Shown: positions 48,801-57,581, numbered from the stretch's first letter. The stretch: 64,000 bases of DNA from SZUA-38 sp965212525 (GCA_965212525.1 CBDBVC010000030.1:175158-239157); one strand, 5' to 3'. A program made the numbers and translations. The notes: generated by a model from the sequence alone, not told the origin.

Positions 48801-49358
48801 CTAGTTAAACGGTGATCTGTAAATCGTCGTTTCAAGTGATGGGTCTGCATAGGCGTCAGCATTGGAAAGGTGGCCATCGACTTGCCCCACCTTGGTCACG
48901 ACATTACCGTTCTTGAACACTATCAAAAGCCCGTGTTCTGGCTCCCAGCTGCACTCACATTCGAGCGAAATGTAGACACCTTTGTCTCCATATGCCCGAC
49001 GAGAGACCATTGCTTCATTGCTAATAGAGATGTGATCCCATACCAGAGATGGCTCAACTATCTCGATGTACTCGGGGTCACCCCTGGCCCACAATGCATT
49101 GAGATCCTCATAGTACCTGTAAATGTGGGGCTCTGCTGCTTTTAGTGGTGCTTTGGTGGAGTCCAGAAAATTTTCGATAGCAGTATCGAATTCTTCTGGA
49201 AAATCATCTGTGTCGTAGTCCGCAACCAAGAAACGGCAAGGATTACACCCCAGCATTCCTGCTGGCACCATCCTGCTTCTGTGAAGTCCGTATTGCTCAT
49301 CCCGCTCTAGAGACCCAAGGGCTGGGACTGTCAGTATGCCTTTCAATACTCTATCCAA
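48801..49358 (-). CDS. DUF6985-like protein
   Basis: A 185-residue protein. Landmarks: DRVLKGILTVPALGSLERDEQYG, FDTAIENFLDSTKAPLKAAE, HIYRYYEDLNALW, and VYISLECECSWEPEHGLLIV, close to what I recall of DUF6985 proteins, a family common near polymorphic toxins. The start is a TTG; an upstream ATG is out of frame by one base in a TTT run, so the N-terminus may be mis-sequenced. It sits 29 bp after the HNH-like gene. An immunity-type role is inferred from family and context, not shown. Confidence 0.6.
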   Translation of the reverse strand: MDRVLKGILTVPALGSLERDEQYGLHRSRMVPAGMLGCNPCRFLVADYDTDDFPEEFDTAIENFLDSTKAPLKAAEPHIYRYYEDLNALWARGDPEYIEIVEPSLVWDHISISNEAMVSRRAYGDKGVYISLECECSWEPEHGLLIVFKNGNVVTKVGQVDGHLSNADAYADPSLETTIYRSPFN

Positions 49359-49387
49359 ATCATATTCATTGTTTCGGGTGATTTGTA

Positions 49388-49885
49388 TTACTTGTTAGCC
49401 GCATAAACCACTCTCTGACAAAGAGCCACAAATTCATCTATTGAAAGATCGTTTTTTGCATCGTTTGTACGCCAAGCGCAAATTTTGAAATTTGCTGGAC
49501 CAAGACCATCATCGACATGGTCAACAGAGGGAAGTAAGGCAAACTGACGCTTGTATGCCCTACCATGTGCTTTCGACTGCTCGTTATCGTACTTACTCAA
49601 TAGCGTCCAATCGAGCTCTTCATTCGTATAGGCGTCAATTCCTTTGCATTCGATCACTGCAGCGTGGATAGCAATTTTGTATGCTTCAGTTGTGGCAGTA
49701 GCATTACCTCTTGCACGATCTCGGCGAACGTGTGCAACTGCTTTTCTATGAAGCCATTTTTCATAAGCTGTCTGATCTACAGTATCAGATAGAAAGCTGG
49801 GCATTTGATATTTACGCATACTTTTCTTCAAATAACGGGTGAGAGACATGAAGTGAATAGTAGATCCCATCCAATAATTTGGCAC
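49388..49885 (-). CDS. HNH-endonuclease-like protein
   Basis: A 165-residue protein. Its C-terminal half reads PSVDHVDDGLGPANFKICAW then RTNDAKNDLSIDEFVALC, which places Asp-His, Asn and Asn-xx-Lys-Asn-Asp as in HNH/His-Me-finger nucleases (DHI..N..NxxK). KWLHRKAVAHVRRDRARG and YDNEQSKAHGRAYKRQFALL are conserved-looking basic stretches. A standalone nuclease toxin or a restriction-like enzyme are both possible. The start is uncertain (GTG 49885, ATG 49870 or ATG 49849). It is the first gene of a three-gene minus-strand set. Confidence 0.55.
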   Translation of the reverse strand: MPNYWMGSTIHFMSLTRYLKKSMRKYQMPSFLSDTVDQTAYEKWLHRKAVAHVRRDRARGNATATTEAYKIAIHAAVIECKGIDAYTNEELDWTLLSKYDNEQSKAHGRAYKRQFALLPSVDHVDDGLGPANFKICAWRTNDAKNDLSIDEFVALCQRVVYAANK

Positions 49886-50027
49886 CAGTGTAAGATTCTA
49901 TTCTGATCACACTCTATGATTACATCCTCACATAACCCAAATTGGTTCAGAATCGTGGCCAACCATCAATATTACATGATGACTATCCATGCCCTATTTA
50001 TCCATACATGCTTAGAGTCAGATGGGT

Positions 50028-50342
50028 GAGGAATGTTCAGATTGAGAGGCAGTTGAGGACTGGATAGGAGAATGGAAGACACGCTGTGAACAGGAGCCTG
50101 GTGAGATTTCAGACGAAACACGGGCACAGAGGATGCAACGTACCAACCCCTGGATCATTCCCAGAAATCACCATGTGGAAGCCGTACTGCAGAGCGCATC
50201 AGACGATGGTGATCTTGAACAGTTTGAGTCATTACTGAATGCAGTAGTGAAGCCCTTTGAGGTGCTGGCTGAAATGGAACACTTTGGCGAAGCAGCCCAA
50301 AAATCATTTACGCAGTGTCATAAGACGTTTTGTGGGACGTGA
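50028..50342 (+). pseudogene. selO 3'-terminal fragment, third copy, with internal stop
   Basis: About 105 codons matching the end of SelO (ECSD, stop, EAVEDWIGEW, then PWIIPRNHHVEAVLQS and SFTQCHKTFCGT). One conserved Trp codon is TGA (50043-50045). No N-terminal part exists nearby. It differs in many positions from both the intact gene and the second copy, so three selO lineages are present in the locus. Confidence 0.92.
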
Positions 50343-50433
50343 GAAATCTCAATGCGGAAAACTCATACTCTAAAGTAACTAAAGCAAGGGCGCTTAGAAT
50401 TTCAGTCCAAATATTAAGTATCAATGTATATAC

Positions 50434-51486
50434 TTAATAACTCCAATATTTAGCATTTTCAAAATCTTCACTTGAATAACTAAGCCCAATGTATTTAACG
50501 CTTTTGGGTCGTACATTCGCATTTATATTTAAATGTTTTTCTGCCTGAACTTTTTCAGAAAACTTGATCAGATCATTTTTGTTTTTAAACATTTCTATAT
50601 TGTTAGAAATATTTGTAAAGACATTTAATAAAATATGATCCGTAAAATACACATCTTCAATGTTGATCTGATCAATCGTTCCAGCATGCACAAGATTGCA
50701 TCGTTTCTTATAAGCATGATGCAACTTGTTTTCGAAATTGTTTACAGACCACTCCATTGACCAACCAATAAAAGCTTCAACACGCTTTGGTAGCTGTTCT
50801 GATTGTTTATCGCTATCACATGTCAACATTGATTCAAGTGCAATCATGTTCCACAGAAAAGCAAGTGGCAAATTTTTAGATAATTGACTTTGACCTGATA
50901 ATATACATGCGTTTTTTATATTACTATACCAGCTAGACGAAATACGATAATTTTTACGAATAATATTTAAGATGTCAAAAAAAAACACATTCTTTTGAAA
51001 ATTCATCCAACGTGAATCTAATGTTAACTTACTATAACCACTGACAGCGTTTGCACTCATGGACACGTCTCCACTTTTAGTGTCAACGACTAAGTAACTT
51101 TGACTTCTACTCGGGCTCTCGCCAAGAATGCATAGTTGAGAGTTTAACCTTCTCCTAGAATATCCTAGCTGTGACAAGCTCAACATCATCAATTCATTAC
51201 GTATATCTTGTAACACTTTGTCAAGAATTTCATCAACGATTCCTGTCCTAATTACTATTGCATATATACCAGATTTACTATCTAGAATTCGAGCAACAAA
51301 AGGATGTCGCTTCGATATATTACTAATAACGACCGGAAACATAAATCGCTTACGCACACGTTCTAGCCTGGACTTTGTGACTAATGTTACTTTATCAATT
51401 TTGTACTCACATGATAGATCTTGAGATAGTCTTAGCCCATCGACTGGAACGACAAAAATCCATGTTCTATATTTTTTTTGATCCAT
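50434..51486 (-). CDS. HEPN-domain protein with RX4H motif
   Basis: A 350-residue protein. The C-terminal half has an HEPN-type helical bundle: LAFLWNMIALESMLTCD, LPKRVEAFIGWSMEW, and HHAYKKRCNLVHAGTID with R-x4-H (RCNLVH), the catalytic arrangement of HEPN ribonucleases such as Apea-like proteins. The N-terminal 170 residues are of unrecognised fold. It is the last gene of a minus-strand trio with a trypsin-like protease and DUF2971, in A+T-rich DNA. A toxin-like RNase activated on infection is a reasonable guess, not demonstrated. Confidence 0.7.
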   Translation of the reverse strand: MDQKKYRTWIFVVPVDGLRLSQDLSCEYKIDKVTLVTKSRLERVRKRFMFPVVISNISKRHPFVARILDSKSGIYAIVIRTGIVDEILDKVLQDIRNELMMLSLSQLGYSRRRLNSQLCILGESPSRSQSYLVVDTKSGDVSMSANAVSGYSKLTLDSRWMNFQKNVFFFDILNIIRKNYRISSSWYSNIKNACILSGQSQLSKNLPLAFLWNMIALESMLTCDSDKQSEQLPKRVEAFIGWSMEWSVNNFENKLHHAYKKRCNLVHAGTIDQINIEDVYFTDHILLNVFTNISNNIEMFKNKNDLIKFSEKVQAEKHLNINANVRPKSVKYIGLSYSSEDFENAKYWSY

Positions 51487-51560
51487 TGATCTATAAATGC
51501 AACATTAATAGAAATAAATTTTTACTTACCTACAGATTTATCGAAATTTGTTAATAACAG

Positions 51561-52349
51561 TTAACTTTGAACTGAATCAAGAAACTTTATTAAATCATGT
51601 GTCTTTTGACTTACCAATGGTCGATGCTCAAGATCTTCATCCAATTGATAAAATATCACACCTGAAAATATATTAAGTACTACAACTAGGTTATCAGAGG
51701 ATCCACCAATGATAATTTGCCATACACTACCACCACTCATACCCTCATAAGACTTCAATCCATCACTGCACTTGCTTCCTTTCATATTAAACTTTAAAAA
51801 ATGATAGCCTGAAAGGATATAGTCACCCTCAAGATCCAACAACGTTAACTGGCCAAATACCCTCGTCCCCTCCTTGAGTCTCTTTACTTTTTCTACTGGA
51901 AAGCCTGTAGTACACCATAAGCTATTTTCCTTTTTAAAAACCATGTTAGATTTTATGTCTTGTTGTTTTTCGATATCTAGGAAAGATTTTGCGGCTGATA
52001 CTTTACTTACATCAATTGGGTTTAATTTTATTACCCCAAGATCAGGCCCCGAAACAGTGTAGTCGTAAGCCTTCAGCATGAATGATTCATAATACTTTGT
52101 TTGGAGCTTGATGATATTTTTTTTATCGCGCACTAAAAAACCAAAGAATTCATGATCCCATATATTCTCAATGACATGAGCAGCTGTTACAACATAATAG
52201 AAACCCTTAAATAGGATAAAAGTACCAGAACCGCAATGCACAACACCATCATCATGGTAGTAATATAACGATGTAGTGTAATTTTTTATATAGTTAAAAA
52301 TTTCAACACCAAGCTCATCCAAAACTTGTCCATGCGTGAAGCACTCCAT
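51561..52349 (-). CDS. Trypsin-like serine protease
   Basis: A 262-residue protein with the S1-fold landmarks in order: GSGTFILFKGFYYVVTAAHV (catalytic His), GPDLGVIKL (Asp) and GMSGGSVW (Ser). It has no signal peptide, so it is likely cytosolic, as are trypsin-like proteases used in bacterial conflict systems. Seventy-four bp separate it from the HEPN gene and 45 bp from DUF2971, in the same direction. AGGA stands close to the ATG. Substrate unknown; the partner proteins are natural candidates. Confidence 0.8.
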   Translation of the reverse strand: MECFTHGQVLDELGVEIFNYIKNYTTSLYYYHDDGVVHCGSGTFILFKGFYYVVTAAHVIENIWDHEFFGFLVRDKKNIIKLQTKYYESFMLKAYDYTVSGPDLGVIKLNPIDVSKVSAAKSFLDIEKQQDIKSNMVFKKENSLWCTTGFPVEKVKRLKEGTRVFGQLTLLDLEGDYILSGYHFLKFNMKGSKCSDGLKSYEGMSGGSVWQIIIGGSSDNLVVVLNIFSGVIFYQLDEDLEHRPLVSQKTHDLIKFLDSVQS

Positions 52350-52394
52350 TCCTAATTAACTCCTGAATCAGCTTAAGAATTATTACTATACAAA

Positions 52395-53117
52395 TTACGA
52401 ATATATTTCAGTCATTTCAATTGACAAAGTTTCGTCACTCAAGCCGCACTTCCAAACACTCACATCAAGCCCGCTTTTTTTGACTACATCAAACATTCTT
52501 TCTATATCATTCTCTGGAAAACTAACACCAAGAATAATTCTATTTATTAGTCTTGAATTAAACACTTTAATTCCCCACCCATCGTTTTCCTTTGGCCCAG
52601 ACGACGGATTAAAAACCCTATATTCTTCTTCATAAGACCAACATTTCGCTTTGCGTGACATTTTCTTTAGTATTTGGTCGACATTGTTGTATGCACCAAT
52701 ACTAACCCTTTCATCATCATAATCCACCTTAATTACCCTACCTGCTTCACCATCTGAGTAAAATGCATCTTCAATACAATTTAATTCAATACAAACCCCC
52801 CTATGTCCGCCAGCATAGTGTGACCACATCAAAATGTTATCGCATGTACCTGACAAACATATATAACCAGCTCTTTTATAAATAGCATCTTCAGTCTCAA
52901 ACCCATCAAAACCAACGCCTTTTAGTTCAAATGGGTCATTAAATGACTCAATGTTTGAATAAAATATTTCACCATTTAATATTTCGGTCAAAGCATCAAA
53001 TCCATTTTTATTTCTTAAGCCAGCCATACCTTCTATTTTAATATTAAATTCTGAACCCGTATCTAAATACTTATACAAATATCGCGGCAATCGCACCTCA
53101 GGCCTATTTTCAAACAT
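52395..53117 (-). CDS. DUF2971 protein
   Basis: A 240-residue protein with LPRYLYKYLDTGSEF, FYSNIESFNDPFELKG, ICLSGTCDNILMWSHYAGGH and RGVCIELNC, characteristic of DUF2971, a family often found near defence or phage-related genes. An AGAGGTGG ribosome site lies about 7 bases before the ATG at 53117. It leads the three-gene operon with the protease and the HEPN protein. Its activity is unknown. Confidence 0.82.
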   Translation of the reverse strand: MFENRPEVRLPRYLYKYLDTGSEFNIKIEGMAGLRNKNGFDALTEILNGEIFYSNIESFNDPFELKGVGFDGFETEDAIYKRAGYICLSGTCDNILMWSHYAGGHRGVCIELNCIEDAFYSDGEAGRVIKVDYDDERVSIGAYNNVDQILKKMSRKAKCWSYEEEYRVFNPSSGPKENDGWGIKVFNSRLINRIILGVSFPENDIERMFDVVKKSGLDVSVWKCGLSDETLSIEMTEIYS

Positions 53118-53685
53118 TTTATGCCACCTCTCTTGCTTGGATACGGATATACACCATCAACCGAGTCATTTCATCTTTTGAAGCTAAATTCAACTTTTGC
53201 AGCGCAGCAATTATTTTTTTCTGAATTCATTCTCAAGAAACCTAAATCGTCTCCAACAAAACAGACAAAATCGTTGTAAATGCTGCCAGAAACATTGAAC
53301 CCAACGTTGCCCCTGCAAGATCCAGCTTAAACGACCAGTTGTGTACCTCATCCACGCGATATCTGCGTTATATTGGATGATTTAGGTGTATCTTTGTTAT
53401 TAGTGTGAACTTCATCACACTTTTCTCTCACCTCAAGCCCAACTTTCTCAGGCCCATCAACCCCTCATTTGATCTGGGTCAAACCTCGATTCATCAAGTT
53501 TTGAGGCACATTCGGCCAAGAGCCTGGTTCAGTTACAGGTCTCTCCGCTCACTTTGTTCGGTCGAGACGACACGGCATGTGTCGTCCCGAGCGCAGTCGA
53601 GGGATCTGTGGTTCATCAGGGCACAGATCTCTCACTCCTTTCAGTCGGTCGAGCCGATCGCTTGAAATTTTTCTTGAAATTTACT
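53118..53685. repeat. Intergenic region with dispersed repeat (53520-53650)
   Basis: Upstream of the DUF2971 operon the DNA is A+T-rich with no ORF I would accept. From about 53520 it contains a dispersed repeat in this genome: GTCGTCCCGAGCGCAGTCGA (53581-53600) preceded by an inverted TCGAGACGAC motif; the same arms recur at 56485, 60333 and 60521. The promoter of the DUF2971 operon should be at about 53120-53300 but is not identifiable. Confidence 0.5.
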
Positions 53686-53721
53686 CCAAAGTTTCTCTAT
53701 CATAGAGAACGTTTGGAGAAC
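53686..53721. promoter_or_regulatory. Palindrome and GAAC-N7-GAAC motif upstream of lexA
   Basis: CCAAA..TTCTCTA, TCA, TAGAGAA..TTTGG forms an inverted repeat at 53686-53716. Overlapping it, GAAC-GTTTGGA-GAAC stands at 53707-53721, the GAAC-N7-GAAC spacing known for alphaproteobacterial LexA boxes. It is nearly 200 bp before the lexA ATG, so the assignment as the lexA operator is tentative. Confidence 0.35.
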
Positions 53722-53915
53722 ATTAACCACCATTGGTGTTCACCCGACCTGCATTGACCCGCGGCCTGCCTCATGGATGGGGCAGGTGGCGGGTTCTCTT
53801 CCCGATGCAACGATAGACTCTCCCAGGGACGGCACCCTTGCACTGTACTGCTTACTCACCAGAACGGTGCCAACCAGACGGGCGCTTTGTCCGTCGCTGA
53901 TTACAGGCCATTGCC

Positions 53916-54509
53916 ATGCCCACAGAAACAGGACAACGCATTCTCGATTTCGTGACTTCCTACATTCACGAGCACAACCACAGCCCCACTCTGTCGGAGA
54001 TCGGCAAGCACTGCGGCATCAAGTCGGTGGGGACGGTGCACCGCTACATCAGCCAGCTGCTGGATGAAGGCCTGCTGCGCCGCGCGGACGAGTCGGGCTG
54101 GCGCAACCTCACCCTGCCCGAGCTGAAGGTGACCGAGCTGCCCCTTCTGGGCCGTATTGCTGCCGGTCAGCCCATCGAGGCGATTGAGGAACAGCAGCAC
54201 GTGGACCTGGCCGAGGTGATGCTGGGACAGGATCGCTTTGTGCTGCTGGTGAAGGGCGACAGCATGATTGACGCGGGCATCCTGGATGGCGATTCGGTGA
54301 TCATCAAGCAGCAGTCTCGGGCCGACAACGGCGATGTGGTGTGCGCGCTGATCGATCAGGAGGAGGCCACGCTGAAGCGATTCTACAAACGCTCGGACGG
54401 CATGATCGAGCTCAAGGCCGAGAACAGCACCATTCCGCCCATGATCTACAACGCCCGGCGTGTGCGCATACAGGGCGTGCTGAAAGCCTCGTTCAGGACA
54501 TACCGATGA
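53916..54509 (+). CDS. lexA: LexA-type repressor
   Basis: A 197-residue SOS repressor: N-terminal winged HTH (ILDFVTSYIHEHNHSPTLSE, GIKSVGTVHRYISQL), a cleavage loop containing Ala-Gly in RIAAGQPIEA, the nucleophile Ser in KGDSMIDAGI and the catalytic Lys in ATLKRFYKR. Self-cleavage on RecA filaments derepresses downstream genes. Its stop overlaps the polymerase start as ATGA. It is likely a second or specialised LexA accompanying a translesion cassette. Whether another lexA exists cannot be seen. Confidence 0.93.
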   Translation: MPTETGQRILDFVTSYIHEHNHSPTLSEIGKHCGIKSVGTVHRYISQLLDEGLLRRADESGWRNLTLPELKVTELPLLGRIAAGQPIEAIEEQQHVDLAEVMLGQDRFVLLVKGDSMIDAGILDGDSVIIKQQSRADNGDVVCALIDQEEATLKRFYKRSDGMIELKAENSTIPPMIYNARRVRIQGVLKASFRTYR

Positions 54510-55767
54510 ACGGCTTCAACATGCATTACGGGTCGGGCACACGCAACCGTCGCTGGGAGCGCGCCATTGCGCTGGTGGACATGAACGCCTTCTTTGCCTC
54601 CATCGAGCAGCTGGATTTCCCCGAGCTGCGCGGCCGCCCCGTGGGCGTCACCAACGGCAAGCTGGGCAGCTGCGTGATTACCTGCAGCTACGAGGCGCGG
54701 CAGCTGGGCATCAAGACGGGCATGCGGCTGAAGGAAGCGAAGAAGCTGGCGCCCGATTTCGTGCAGTGCCCGGCCCGGCCCGAGCGCTATGCGGGGGTGT
54801 CGTCGTCCATCATGGCGGCGATGGAACACATCACGCCCGACGTGGAGATTTTCTCGGTGGACGAAGCCTTTCTGGACGTCACCCACTGCCAGCGACTGTG
54901 GGGACGGCCGGAAGTAATCGCCCGCAAGATCAAGCAGGCGGTGTACGAGGCATCAGGGCTGCTGTGCTCGGTGGGCATGAGCGGCGACAAGACCACCTGC
55001 AAATACGCCGCCAAGCAGAACAAGCCCAACGGCATGACGGTGATTGAGCCGTGGAATGCTGCCGCTGCCCTGGCCGATGCGCCTGTGACCGACATTTGCG
55101 GCATTGCCCGTGGCATTGGCGATTACCTGGCCGCGCGCGGTGCCGACACCTGCGGCAAGGTGGGCCAGCTGCCCGTGAGCGTGCTGGCGCAGCGTTGGGG
55201 CGACATTGGCCGCCGCCTGTGGCTGGCCTGCCAGGGCAAGGACCCGGCTGAGGTGCTCACCACTGTGGCGCCACCGAAAACCTGCGGCCGCGGCAAGGTG
55301 CTGCCGCCCGAAACGAAAGACCGCGACACGCTGGAGATATACCTGCTGCACATGTGCGAGAAGATCGCCGCCTGGCTGCGTCGCCACGATTTGCAGACCG
55401 ATCAGCTTTCAGTCGGCCTGCGCACAGTGGGGCGGCTGGGTGGGCGGCAAGTACCGCCTGCTGCCCACGCAGGACGGTCACGCCTTCATGCAGCAGTGCC
55501 TGCGCGTGCTGAACGAGGAATGGCAGGGCGAGGGCGTGTGGCAGGTACAGGTAAAACGCCATCAAGCTGATGCCCGTCACGGGTCAGGGCGAACTGTTCA
55601 AATGGCAGGAAGCCCCGCGTGCCCGCGCCAACAACGTGATGGACCAGGTGAACCGCCGCTATGGCGAATTCTCACTGTGCCCGGCCAAGATGCTGGGGCG
55701 CTCGAGCATGCCGAACGTGATCTCGCCCTCGTGGAAGCCCACCGGCCACCGCGAGACGGTGCTGTGA
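54506..55767 (+). pseudogene. Y-family DNA polymerase (ImuB/UmuC-like), two frameshifts
   Basis: The reading starts in overlap with lexA (ATGA at 54506) and carries the Y-family catalytic residues: LVDMNAFFASIEQ and IFSVDEAFLDV. It passes into another frame near 55430 and a third near 55555, each equal to one extra base in GGGG and AAAA. Joined, the protein is about 420 residues and ends HRETVL. Translesion synthesis in the SOS response is expected if the frame is whole. I regard the breaks as probable sequencing errors because all surrounding coding sequence is well preserved. Confidence 0.85.
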
Positions 55768-55829
55768 GGCAGCCCATGCCTTGCATATTACCTGGTAGAT
55801 TAACTGGGAGGGTAGTTGGCTGAATAATC

Positions 55830-56249
55830 ATGTGTACCGGGGTGCTCTATTCAATCGGCAACCGCGACGTGCGTGTGCTGTTCCCGGCCCGCACCGCCAT
55901 GCTGCCCGTGGTGATGCGCAGCGGCCGCGTGGAACAGGTGGCCTGGGGACGACGCAAGCACCAGCAGGGCCAACTGCCGCTGGGCGGCTGGGTACGCCGC
56001 GAAGCCATCCTGGCCGGCAACTGGGACCGCTTCATGCCAAGGCCCGTGAAAATTCCCGTACACGCCTTCATGGAAACCGACTACGAAGGCGCCGAACACT
56101 GGTACGAACTCACCAAGGGGCAGTGGCTGCAGGGGCTGCTGGCAAAGGAGAAGGATCGGTATCGGGTTTATGTGGTGACGATTGAGCCGGCGTTTGAGGA
56201 TTCCGTTCACGAACGGTGGCCACGGATCGTGAGTGTCACGTTGAGTTGA
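55830..56249 (+). CDS. Small MCTG-starting protein, SOS cluster
   Basis: A 139-residue protein starting Met-Cys-Thr-Gly, with a Cys at position 2 as in SRAP/YedK-type DNA-damage response proteins, and with VEQVAWGRRKHQ and LPLGGWVRREAILAG resembling the strand pattern of that family, though it is shorter than a typical SRAP. It follows the lexA and polymerase genes on the same strand. A role in DNA-damage handling is an inference. GGGAGGG lies about 18 bases before the ATG. Confidence 0.5.
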   Translation: MCTGVLYSIGNRDVRVLFPARTAMLPVVMRSGRVEQVAWGRRKHQQGQLPLGGWVRREAILAGNWDRFMPRPVKIPVHAFMETDYEGAEHWYELTKGQWLQGLLAKEKDRYRVYVVTIEPAFEDSVHERWPRIVSVTLS

Positions 56250-56334
56250 TCGGGTTTCGGCCCGATGTGACGATGGGTCTTTTCTTTTGGGAAAAGTAGC
56301 GGGAAACCCATGGGGTGGTCGTCACACATCAACG

Positions 56335-56640
56335 CACCTCCCCCTTTGCAAAGGGGGATCGAGGGGGATTTTTGTTTTAGGTGAACCCGATAAAAAGACA
56401 AATCCCTCCAACCTCCCTTTACCAAAGGGAGGCTTTAAACGCACTGCGATACTCGGCTGCGCCGAAGGGACGGTTATCTCCCTTGTCGTCCCGAGCGCAG
56501 TCGAGGGACCTGTGGGTGATCGGTGCATTCTATCGACATAGGCAGAACGGACTGTTGATCACTATAGAACAGACGGAGATACAGTGGCTCATCAGGGTAC
56601 AGATCTCTCCACGCGCTGCGCTTGGTCGAGACGACAAAAC
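56335..56640. repeat. Inverted composite intergenic repeat
   Basis: Contains CCCCCTTTGCAAAGGGGG-type palindrome (56338 onward), GATCGAGGGGGATTT, the reverse of the GGGAGGTTGGAGGGATTTGT element, CTCCCTTT-ACCAAAGGGAGG (56410-56432) and the GTCGTCCCGAGCGCAGTCGA arm (56485). It is the inverse of the tandem units at 60180-60666. Not coding. It lies in the 400-bp gap before the DUF6445-like gene. Confidence 0.75.
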
Positions 56641-56650
56641 AGGTGATGCG

Positions 56651-57226
56651 CTAGGCGTGTCGTTGCTGCCCCTTCAGCCAGAAATCCACGAAGAATGGCA
56701 GGGTCATGCGGCCGGTTTCCTTGCTGTCGCCAAAGTACACATTGGATTTGTGCAGGGTTTGTGAGTTGTAGATGATGAGGCGGTTGTAGACGTTGCCAAT
56801 GATGTCGCGTTCGCGATGGTTGTCGTCTTTACCTTGTTCGTACAGGATGGTGCCGCTGTTGGGTGCTGGGTTGGGGGTGAGGTAGATCAGGCCCGCCATC
56901 TGGTAGGCGCCGTCGTCGGTGTGTACCCAGCTGTCGCCGTCCGAGGCGTAGCAGATCTGGAACGAGGAGGCTGCGCGGTAGTCGCAGGGCGGCAGGCGCA
57001 GTATGCCCGACAGCACCTGATTCATCAGTTCGGACAGCAGCTCGGGCCAGATTTCGTGCAGGGACGCGGTGCGCAGGCCCGGCCAGGTTTCCTTCTTGCC
57101 CAGCTTCTCGGTGTACCAGTCCGAATCGTGAAAATCGAACGACAGCGCCCGCTGCCGAATCGCATCCGGATCGGCAAAGAAGTTGTCGATGATCATGGTG
57201 GGTACTGTGTAGTGCTGAGCGTTCAT
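56651..57226 (-). CDS. DUF6445-like 2-oxoglutarate/Fe(II) oxygenase-fold protein
   Basis: A 191-residue protein with the double-stranded beta-helix landmarks: SWVHTDDGAYQMAGLIYLTP (H-x-D iron ligands), NSQTLHKSNVYFG (distal His) and GRMTLPFFVDF (Arg for 2-oxoglutarate). I recall this pattern from DUF6445 proteins. Substrate unknown. ATG 57226 lies beside repetitive DNA; neighbours on both sides are repeats. Confidence 0.7.
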   Translation of the reverse strand: MNAQHYTVPTMIIDNFFADPDAIRQRALSFDFHDSDWYTEKLGKKETWPGLRTASLHEIWPELLSELMNQVLSGILRLPPCDYRAASSFQICYASDGDSWVHTDDGAYQMAGLIYLTPNPAPNSGTILYEQGKDDNHRERDIIGNVYNRLIIYNSQTLHKSNVYFGDSKETGRMTLPFFVDFWLKGQQRHA

Positions 57227-57339
57227 GACTGACGTGTTCAGGCCTCTTCTCGGTCGGGGCTACTCTACCACAAAGGCTGTTTGCGGATTTTGCTTTTTCT
57301 CAGGTGGGAGTCTCTGTACTGGCCTGACCACTTCTCTAT

Positions 57340-57530
57340 GACTGGGTCATTCCCGCATGCCTGTCCTCGCGAAGGCGGGGAGCGGGAATCCATTGCCCAA
57401 AAAATCAAAATGGGTTCCCGCCTGCGCGGGAACGACGATCGATCTGTCATCCCGACAGAGCGAAGCGACGAGGGATCTTCTTTTGCGTGCCTCACCAGAC
57501 CAGATCCCTCACATGCGTTCGGGATGACAT
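57340..57530. repeat. Two adjacent intergenic palindromic repeats
   Basis: First element: GGTCATTCCCGC, CGCGAAGGCGGGGAGCGGGA, then GGTTCCCGCCTGCGCGGGAA, the common tcattcccgcgaaggcgggaa type. Second: GTCATCCCGACAGAGCGAAG, CGACGAGGGATCTTC, ending TTCGGGATGAC, with an inverted arm. Both are familiar dispersed repeats. Not coding. Confidence 0.7.
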
Positions 57531-57581
57531 GGGTATGGACTGGGGAAACAGTCGCGCTTTTACCGTCGCCTGCCTTTTGTG

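Noticed and set aside
54446..55387. Long minus-strand readings across the lexA/polymerase region
   Set aside because: They are opposite-strand images of well-supported genes with Y-family and LexA residues; no ribosome site or family features.
57340..57530. Closely placed palindromes as small RNA genes
   Set aside because: They match common dispersed repeat types and show no promoter or conserved RNA features.
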